From assembly GCA_902526175.1 (NCBI GenBank), contig CABZJY010000001.1:156086-220085 (forward strand): a stretch of DNA of 64,000 nt, in the 5' to 3' direction. A program made the position numbers and the translations under genes. Source of the DNA: an uncultured Alphaproteobacteria bacterium (lineage in GTDB: Bacteria; Pseudomonadota; Alphaproteobacteria; Methylaequorales; Methylaequoraceae). The notes beneath the pieces are model-generated. The model was not told the origin of the DNA and did no database searches. It saw nothing but the letters and a program-made list of their open reading frames with translations. Positions 58,385 through 64,000 of this stretch are shown piece by piece. Position 1 is the first letter of the stretch. Each line of letters opens with the position of its first letter.

Positions 58385-58957
58385 CTAACCTATTTTTATA
58401 ATTTCTTCGCTAACAAATTCATATGGAGGCACTTCCAGATTAAGCGGTGCAGGTCCCTTTCTAATCCTGCCAGAAGTATCATAGTGAGAACCATGACATG
58501 GACAAAACCAACCACCAAAGTCCCCTTTTGCATCCCCAACCTTTTGCCCAAGAGGCACACACCCTAGATGAGTACAAACGCCTAAAACAACCAACCAACT
58601 TGGATTTTTAACACGAGATTCGTCTAAGTCCTTGTGTTTTAGTGAATCAATATCAACTTCTCTAGCTTCTTGAATTTCTATTTGGGTTCTGTGCTTTATA
58701 AAGACAGGTTTTCCTCTCCACATTACAGTAAGAGATTGTCCCTCATCAATTGGTGTTAGATCGACTTCAGTTGATGAGAGTGCCAGAACATCTTTAGCTG
58801 GATTCATTGTATTAATTAGACTCCATGCAGTCAACGCTCCTCCTGCAATAGCCAAACCACCTGTTGTCAAAAACAAAAAATCTCTTTTTTCAGTATCAAT
58901 CTTGGTTTCAGTTGATTCTTGATATTTATTTTCTATAATCTTCTTAGCCATAATCAC
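58385..58957 (-). CDS. petA: Ubiquinol-cytochrome c reductase Rieske iron-sulfur subunit
   Basis: The Rieske protein carries the 2Fe-2S centre of the bc1 complex. The 190-residue product has the cluster motifs CTHLGC and CPCHGSHYD, the GGWFCP turn, and an N-terminal membrane anchor that is a Tat signal. The twin-arginine position reads EKRDFL, i.e. Lys-Arg instead of the usual Arg-Arg. It is the first gene of petA-petB-petC-mtnP-mtnA-aldolase and is divergent from hemF across 50 bp. Confidence 0.97.
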   Translation of the reverse strand: MIMAKKIIENKYQESTETKIDTEKRDFLFLTTGGLAIAGGALTAWSLINTMNPAKDVLALSSTEVDLTPIDEGQSLTVMWRGKPVFIKHRTQIEIQEAREVDIDSLKHKDLDESRVKNPSWLVVLGVCTHLGCVPLGQKVGDAKGDFGGWFCPCHGSHYDTSGRIRKGPAPLNLEVPPYEFVSEEIIKIG

Positions 58958-59007
58958 ATAAAAAACATATTTTTTTATTATATATAAATTATTTTATCTT
59001 TAAAACA

Positions 59008-59865
59008 ATGGAAAATCTCGCTGAAAAGAAAAAAAAAACAGAAATTTGGTTTAGGTCTCTTAGAGAGCAAATTTGCAAATCACTGGAAGAAGCAGAAAGA
59101 AAATTTGAAAATTCTAGTAAAAATTTTAAAAGAAAGAAATGGTATAGAGATCCTTCAAGAAAGCAAAACCTTGGAGGGGGTGAAATTTCAATTTTGAAAG
59201 GAAAACTTTTTGAGAAAGCCGGCGTAAACATATCCACTGTTCACGGTAAATTTTCAAAACAATTTTGTAAAGAAATACCTGGAGCTGATAAAAATCCAAA
59301 TTTTTGGGCTTCAGGTATTTCAGTTGTGATACACCCGTTATCTCCTTTAATGCCCGCAGTGCACATGAATACAAGATTTATTGTTACACAAAAACAATGG
59401 TTTGGTGGAGGAGCTGATATTACCCCAACTTATAAAAATACAAAACAATCAAAAGATTTGGCAAAAATATTCCATAAAAATTTAAAAAAAACTTGTGATA
59501 GTTATAAAAAAGGTTGTTATAAAAAATTTAAAAAATGGTGTGATGAGTATTTTTACTTACCTCACAGAAATGAAAGTAGAGGTCTAGGTGGAATATTTTA
59601 TGACTATTTAAATACAAAAGAATGGGATAAAGACTTTGTTTTTACTAAAAATGTCGGACTTACTTTTATTCAAACCTATTTGGAGATAATTGAATTAACT
59701 GCGAAAAATGACTGGAACGAAAATGATAAAGCCAAACAGCTTTTTAGAAGATCTAGATACGTAGAATTTAATTTACTCCATGATAGAGGGACAAAATTTG
59801 GCTTGATGACAAATGGAAATACAGAAGCTATATTAATGTCTTTACCCCCTCTTGCCAGCTGGTAA
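59008..59865 (+). CDS. hemF: Oxygen-dependent coproporphyrinogen III oxidase
   Basis: HemF converts coproporphyrinogen III to protoporphyrinogen IX using O2. The 285-residue product has the characteristic blocks WYRDPSRKQNLGGGE, SVVIHPLSPLMPAVHMNTRF, WFGGGADITPTY, the HRNESRGLGGIFYDYL region, and EFNLLHDRGTKFGL. The oxygen-dependent enzyme fits an aerobic lifestyle beside the bc1 genes. It overlaps the convergent CCA enzyme gene by 24 bp, the largest tail-to-tail overlap here. Confidence 0.97.
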   Translation: MENLAEKKKKTEIWFRSLREQICKSLEEAERKFENSSKNFKRKKWYRDPSRKQNLGGGEISILKGKLFEKAGVNISTVHGKFSKQFCKEIPGADKNPNFWASGISVVIHPLSPLMPAVHMNTRFIVTQKQWFGGGADITPTYKNTKQSKDLAKIFHKNLKKTCDSYKKGCYKKFKKWCDEYFYLPHRNESRGLGGIFYDYLNTKEWDKDFVFTKNVGLTFIQTYLEIIELTAKNDWNENDKAKQLFRRSRYVEFNLLHDRGTKFGLMTNGNTEAILMSLPPLASW

Positions 59866-61062
59866 TTTTTTTAGAAAATCTATGCATTTTTCCTTAGAAA
59901 AAATTAAGCCATTTTCAAGCCACCATTTTTCAACTTTCTTTTTAATATAACCTATTTCTTTACTTTCTTCATATCCAAGAGCTTTAATATCGTTTCCAGA
60001 AATTGGAAATTTTGGAACATCGTAAAGACTAACCAACTTAATTAATCTCTTAAGGTCTTCAAGTTTGATTTTATTTTCTGCAGCATCAAATATTAACTGG
60101 TCGATTAAATTGTCACGTCCATAGCAATAAATTTTTTTTTTCAGTGAGCTAAAACCATAATCAGTTATAGAAAAGAACATTTGAACTCTTTTAATTTCCT
60201 TTTTACTAAAAACATCAAAGAATCTTGTTTTTTTTTTCTTTAACAAAAATTTTAATCTTCGTATTTGGCATATTTGTTTTAATTTCCTTTCAATTTTAAA
60301 AAATTCTAAAATATTTTTTTTGTTAATGCTTGTTTCAAATATTTCCTCAAAAAAACTATATTTATCTAAAACAAAAAAGTTATCCTCAAAGTTTTTTAAT
60401 ATGATAAGTTTTGAGGTTTCCTTAAATCTTCTTTCTAATGACAATTTAGGTAAATATTTTTTATATTTCACGCATGCATCAAATGATTCCTTGTGAATTT
60501 TTTTGGAGTATAGGAAGGTAAATCTAAAAAATCTCAATATTCTTAAATAATCTTCTTTTATTCTTTTTACTGGATTTCCAATAAAGATTATTTTTTTATT
60601 TTTTAAGTCTTTTATTCCATTTTCTGAGTCATAAATATTCCCATTGAAATCTAGATATATTGAATTTATCGTAAAATCTCTTCTTTTAGCATCCAGCTTC
60701 CAATCATTTGTATATTCAACTACTGGCCATCTACCATCATTTTCAACATCTTTTCTTAAAGAAGTAATTTCTACTAGCTTTCCATTAATTTTTGCAGTTA
60801 TACAACCATATTTCATCCCAACAGTGGTATACTCTATGTTGCATTTTTTAAAAGAATCTATTATTTCCGATGGATCTAAATTTGTAACAAGATCAATCTC
60901 TGCAGATTTATTTTGTTTCAACAAAAGATCTCTTACCATTCCGCCAACTATTCTAGTGTTTCCTTTATTTATTTTAATTGCATCTACAATTTTCTTTATT
61001 TCGGAAAAAGAAATTTTGTATTTTTCTATTTTACACTTTATGTCAGATTTATTTAATTTCAC
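59842..61062 (-). CDS. cca: CCA tRNA nucleotidyltransferase / poly(A) polymerase family
   Basis: This class II nucleotidyltransferase most likely adds CCA to tRNA 3' ends. The 406-residue product has GGMVRDLLL, the catalytic carboxylate pair at residues 55 and 57, RRDFTINSIYLD, DLKNKKIIFIGNPVKRIKEDYLRILRFFRF and a helical C-terminal half. The carboxylate pair reads E-I-D, where the family nearly always has D-x-D. Poly(A) polymerase activity cannot be excluded. It overlaps the DUF6111-like gene by 14 nt. Confidence 0.9.
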   Translation of the reverse strand: MKLNKSDIKCKIEKYKISFSEIKKIVDAIKINKGNTRIVGGMVRDLLLKQNKSAEIDLVTNLDPSEIIDSFKKCNIEYTTVGMKYGCITAKINGKLVEITSLRKDVENDGRWPVVEYTNDWKLDAKRRDFTINSIYLDFNGNIYDSENGIKDLKNKKIIFIGNPVKRIKEDYLRILRFFRFTFLYSKKIHKESFDACVKYKKYLPKLSLERRFKETSKLIILKNFEDNFFVLDKYSFFEEIFETSINKKNILEFFKIERKLKQICQIRRLKFLLKKKKTRFFDVFSKKEIKRVQMFFSITDYGFSSLKKKIYCYGRDNLIDQLIFDAAENKIKLEDLKRLIKLVSLYDVPKFPISGNDIKALGYEESKEIGYIKKKVEKWWLENGLIFSKEKCIDFLKKLPAGKRG

Positions 61063-61297
61063 TGAAGAAACCTGGTTTTAAATTTTCTCCATCAAATTTA
61101 GGTGGATTATAGATTTTATCAGTATTTTTCTCAATTTGAATTACTGCAAAACATAAACATATGAAAAATAATACAAAAATGAGAAAATATACCTTGCCAC
61201 GATGGATCCTTTTTTTTCTTTCATTTATTACATTAAGTTTTTTGTATAAAAAAAATAAAAAAAACAGTAATGTAAAAAATATTATTAATTTAATCAT
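61049..61297 (-). CDS. Small membrane protein resembling DUF6111
   Basis: An 82-residue protein with two hydrophobic helices (about 2-18 and 33-50) and a short C-terminal periplasmic or cytoplasmic tail IYNPPKFDGENLKPGFF. That tail resembles the YxPPxxxxGxxxPGxF ending of the small alphaproteobacterial DUF6111 family, often found between moxR and the CCA enzyme gene, as here. Function is unknown. It overlaps cca and is divergent from moxR by 37 bp. The match is from memory of the family pattern. Confidence 0.7.
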   Translation of the reverse strand: MIKLIIFFTLLFFLFFLYKKLNVINERKKRIHRGKVYFLIFVLFFICLCFAVIQIEKNTDKIYNPPKFDGENLKPGFFSEIK

Positions 61298-61334
61298 TAT
61301 TTCTAGTATGATTTAATCATAAAATTTACATAAT

Positions 61335-62300
61335 ATGCACACTATCGATAAAAAAATTGAACAATCTTTTAAAACTATTGAGTCTGTAAACAATATTATT
61401 TCTGAAAATTTTTTTGGTCAGAAACAAGTTGTTGATGAAGTTTTGTCTTGTGTTTTATGCTCAGATCATGCTTTAATTGAAGGGGTTCCAGGATTAGGAA
61501 AAACTCTGCTTTTTCAATTATTATCAAAGTATTTAAATCTTAAATCTAATAGGATTCAATGCACACCTGATTTAATGCCCTCTGATATTTTAGGTACTGA
61601 GATTTTGAACAATAATAAGGAGGGATTCTCTTTCATTAAAGGTCCTATTTTTTGTCAATTACTTATGATTGATGAAGTAAATAGAGCAAGCCCTAGGACT
61701 CAATCTGCTTTTTTACAAGCTATGGAAGAAAACGAAATAAGTATTTCTGGAAAAAATTTCTTACTTCCTAAACCATTTTTGGTTCTTGCTACACAAAATC
61801 CTATTGAACAAGAAGGTACATATAATCTTCCTGAGGCACAATTGGACAGATTTTTAATGAAAATAAAAATTAATTATCCAAATGAAGAAACTGAGAAACA
61901 AATATATTCTTCAAAGACATCTGGGAATAAACAAAACAACAAAGGAATAAATACTAAAGATCTTATTGATATCATAAACATTATTGACCAAATCCCCATA
62001 GGAAAGTCAGTAAGTGATTTTGTAATGAAACTTGTCAGAAATTTAAGACCTGAAAGTTCAAAATTTGATTACATTAAAAAATATATTCAATGGGGTCCAG
62101 GTCCAAGAGGAGGCCTAGCATTATTGAATGTTATCAAGGCTAGGGCATTAATAAAAAAGAAATTATCACCAACAGTATCTGATATCATCAATTTTGCTCA
62201 ACCAACACTTAGGCACAGAATTTCATTAAACTTTGAAGCTAGAGCTGATCTTATCAAAATAGATCAAATGATAAAAAAAGTATGTGAAGATTTGGATTAA
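61335..62300 (+). CDS. MoxR-family AAA+ ATPase
   Basis: MoxR ATPases act as chaperones for metal-cofactor enzymes or stress functions, usually with VWA-domain partners. The 321-residue product has Walker A GVPGLGKT (50-57), Walker B LMIDEVNRASPRTQ, sensor 1 LATQNPIEQEGTYNLPEAQLDRF and the C-terminal lid (GPGPRGGLALL). It begins the moxR-DUF58-BatA-like operon; the DUF58 start is directly at its stop. Confidence 0.95.
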   Translation: MHTIDKKIEQSFKTIESVNNIISENFFGQKQVVDEVLSCVLCSDHALIEGVPGLGKTLLFQLLSKYLNLKSNRIQCTPDLMPSDILGTEILNNNKEGFSFIKGPIFCQLLMIDEVNRASPRTQSAFLQAMEENEISISGKNFLLPKPFLVLATQNPIEQEGTYNLPEAQLDRFLMKIKINYPNEETEKQIYSSKTSGNKQNNKGINTKDLIDIINIIDQIPIGKSVSDFVMKLVRNLRPESSKFDYIKKYIQWGPGPRGGLALLNVIKARALIKKKLSPTVSDIINFAQPTLRHRISLNFEARADLIKIDQMIKKVCEDLD

Positions 62301-63140
62301 ATGGTATCACCAATTGAAAAAGCAAAAAGAATATCTAGTAATCTTCCCATTATTTCTTTTGAGCTAAATAAGACATTTTCTTCTAGCAAAGGGATTTCAA
62401 AACAAAAAAAAAGAGGGTTAGGAGAAGAGTTTTGGGACTACAAAAACTACAATTTTGGTGATTCAATAAGGAACATTGATTGGAAAAAATCAGCTAAAAT
62501 GGAAGATTATGTAATTAAGTATAATGAAGTTGAAAATTCCAAAAGAATTTGGATTTGGAAAGATAGTAGTGTTTCTATGAATTATAAATTTTATAAGAAT
62601 TCTGAATCAAAACTTGAGAGAGCAACAATTTTATCAATTATATTATTAGATATTTTTCTCAGATCAGGAGAGAAAGTTGGTATTGTCGGATCAAAGATAG
62701 GAATCAAAAATGGTAATGAATCTTTTTTGGATTTGTCCTCAGCTATACTGAATGACAAATGTGACATGTCTGATAAACGAATAAAAAAAGGTGATTTTGT
62801 AATATTCATTTCTGATTTTATCGACAAAATAAACATTACGAGAAAAAAACTAATTTCTTTAAGTAATAACACATACAAAGCTTTACTAATACAAATTTTG
62901 GATCCCTCTGAATTATCATTTCCATTTGAAGGAAGAAAGCAATTTTACGATCCAAAATCAGGTATTCATAAATTGCTTAATAGGTCAGAAAAGATGAGAT
63001 CAATATTTCAACACAAAGTAAAACAACACAATGATGAACTAGAAAAGATTTGTAAAAAACTTGGATGGAAATTTGTTAGGAATATCACTAATGAGAGCTA
63101 TAATTCAATTATGAATAGAATTTACAATAATTTTTCATAA
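62301..63140 (+). CDS. DUF58 domain protein
   Basis: DUF58 proteins are VWA-like partners of MoxR. The 279-residue product has the family core: RGLGEEFWDYKNYNFGDSIRNIDWKKSAK (the GxEFxxxRxYxxGDxxRxIDWxxSA block) and a following VWA-like segment IWIWKDSSVSM. The usual arginine before the tyrosine is replaced by lysine. It has no clear membrane helix. It directly abuts moxR and precedes the BatA-like gene by 3 nt. The molecular role is unknown. Confidence 0.93.
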   Translation: MVSPIEKAKRISSNLPIISFELNKTFSSSKGISKQKKRGLGEEFWDYKNYNFGDSIRNIDWKKSAKMEDYVIKYNEVENSKRIWIWKDSSVSMNYKFYKNSESKLERATILSIILLDIFLRSGEKVGIVGSKIGIKNGNESFLDLSSAILNDKCDMSDKRIKKGDFVIFISDFIDKINITRKKLISLSNNTYKALLIQILDPSELSFPFEGRKQFYDPKSGIHKLLNRSEKMRSIFQHKVKQHNDELEKICKKLGWKFVRNITNESYNSIMNRIYNNFS

Positions 63141-63143
63141 ATC

Positions 63144-64000
63144 ATGTCTATTACTAATATTGCTTTTACTTATCCATTCGCACTTTTATTATTAGTATTT
63201 TCTCCTGTGATATGGAAATTTTTAAAATCAAAACCACTCACAGTAGAATTAAAAAAATTTCCAGCCATTTCTTTAATTTCTAAAATTAAATCTATTGATA
63301 ATACATTTGAAAACAATTCTTTGTTAATAATAATACTGAGATTTCTAATTTTCGTACTTCTAGTAATTGCTCTCAGTAAACCGTATTTTAAAAATGTTGC
63401 AAAAAATGTCGAATTAAAACAAATTTTATTGATAGTTGATGATTCATGGGAGTCTGGTATTAATTGGTATTCTAAAATTGAAAAAATAAAAAGTCTGCTT
63501 GATTCAAATAGTTTGGAAAATATTTCATATACGTTAGTTACAAGTTCTAAAGTCAATGAAAACAAATTTAAATTTTTAAAAAATAAAAACTCTTCTGAAA
63601 TTTTAGCATTTGTTAATTCTATTAAACCAAATTCATGGAATTCTGATTTTAATGAGTTATTTAAATTTCTTGAAACAGATATAAAGAGTTATGAAAAAAT
63701 ATTTTGGTTTACCGAATCACTAATTAGTGAGTCAAAAAAAAACTTTTTCTTAAAAATTAAAGATAACAATTTAAAAATTATTCAATCATTAAACAAAGAG
63801 TTATCACCATTAATTTTTTTAAAGGAACAGAAAATTAAGGGTAATTACATTTTTGAAATATATGACTTTAATAAATTTTATAAGAACGTTGTGATTGATT
63901 GTTACGATATTAGAGATAGATTAATTTTAAGAAAAAATGTTAAAGGGTCAGATAAAAGTAATTCTGATTGGAACATTACCCAGGTGGACCTAAGAATTGC
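63144..64000 (+). CDS. BatA-like N-terminal domain protein (3' end outside window)
   Basis: The frame opens at ATG 63144, 3 nt after DUF58, and stays open to the window end (285 codons seen). It has two N-terminal hydrophobic segments (about residues 7-24 and 52-74). The first 110 residues fit the BatA N-terminal pattern of the long alphaproteobacterial DUF4159/BatA proteins: YPFALLLLVFSPVIWKFL, then LIVIALSKPYF-type second helix and LLIVDDSWESGINW. It is the third member of the moxR-DUF58 operon, so it is probably a membrane partner of MoxR. The C-terminal domains are not visible. Confidence 0.8.
   Translation, partial: MSITNIAFTYPFALLLLVFSPVIWKFLKSKPLTVELKKFPAISLISKIKSIDNTFENNSLLIIILRFLIFVLLVIALSKPYFKNVAKNVELKQILLIVDDSWESGINWYSKIEKIKSLLDSNSLENISYTLVTSSKVNENKFKFLKNKNSSEILAFVNSIKPNSWNSDFNELFKFLETDIKSYEKIFWFTESLISESKKNFFLKIKDNNLKIIQSLNKELSPLIFLKEQKIKGNYIFEIYDFNKFYKNVVIDCYDIRDRLILRKNVKGSDKSNSDWNITQVDLRI

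Overview
This window is a very AT-rich, gene-dense stretch of a bacterial chromosome. I read it as a streamlined alphaproteobacterium, probably a free-living marine lineage of the SAR11-like or AEGEAN-169/HIMB59-like kind. The family-level placement is inference. The support is gene order typical of Alphaproteobacteria (murD-ftsW-murG-murC-murB-ddl-ftsQ-ftsA then lpxC-bamD-recN; yqeY-dnaG-rpoD; carAB-greA-trxB; uvrC-pgsA-moaD-moaE; lgt-midA-pgeF; petABC), lysine/isoleucine/asparagine-rich proteins, almost no intergenic DNA, and many overlaps of 1-30 nt between neighbours. No mobile element, CRISPR array, rRNA or phage gene is visible. Both ends cut genes: murD on the left and a BatA-like gene on the right.

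Layout. 1-11380 (+): division and cell-wall cluster, LpxC, BamD and RecN; ftsZ is absent from its usual place between ftsA and lpxC. 11373-19848 (-): aminopeptidase P, a PcrA/UvrD helicase and a methionine-synthesis block in which MetH is split in two behind metF. 19995-21496 (+): mlaA-mlaC lipid transport, then a CAT-anticodon tRNA (-). 21686-26319 (-): unknown membrane protein, rpoD, dnaG, yqeY. 26435-32310 (+): carA, carB, greA, trxB. 32303-34418 (-): ketopantoate reductase-like protein and an aspartate aminotransferase. 34496-42409 (+): uvrB, a pteridine-reductase-like SDR, the only sizeable non-coding gap (37261-37544), uvrC, pgsA and a molybdenum-cofactor block (mobB, moeA, moaD, moaE). 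42399-46626: ilvE (-), an OmpR/EnvZ-like two-component pair (+), proC and a YbjN protein (-). 46704-53819 (+): small membrane protein, heptose epimerase, lgt, midA, pgeF, prs, rplY, pth, ychF. 53809-58957 (-): bc1 complex petA-petB-petC running directly into mtnP-mtnA-class II aldolase. 59008-64000: hemF (+), CCA-adding enzyme and a DUF6111-like protein (-), then moxR, DUF58 and a BatA-like gene (+).

The cell appears to have a Gram-negative envelope (LPS, BAM, Mla, lipoproteins, peptidoglycan), aerobic respiration with a bc1 complex, B12-dependent methionine synthesis and molybdenum-cofactor use. Almost every gene is recognisable housekeeping. The points most worth following up are the petABC-linked methylthioadenosine cluster that resembles the DHAP shunt, the missing ftsZ beside an atypical FtsA, two genes (metF, moaE) that seem to lack any ATG/GTG/TTG start, and a candidate structured RNA upstream of uvrC.
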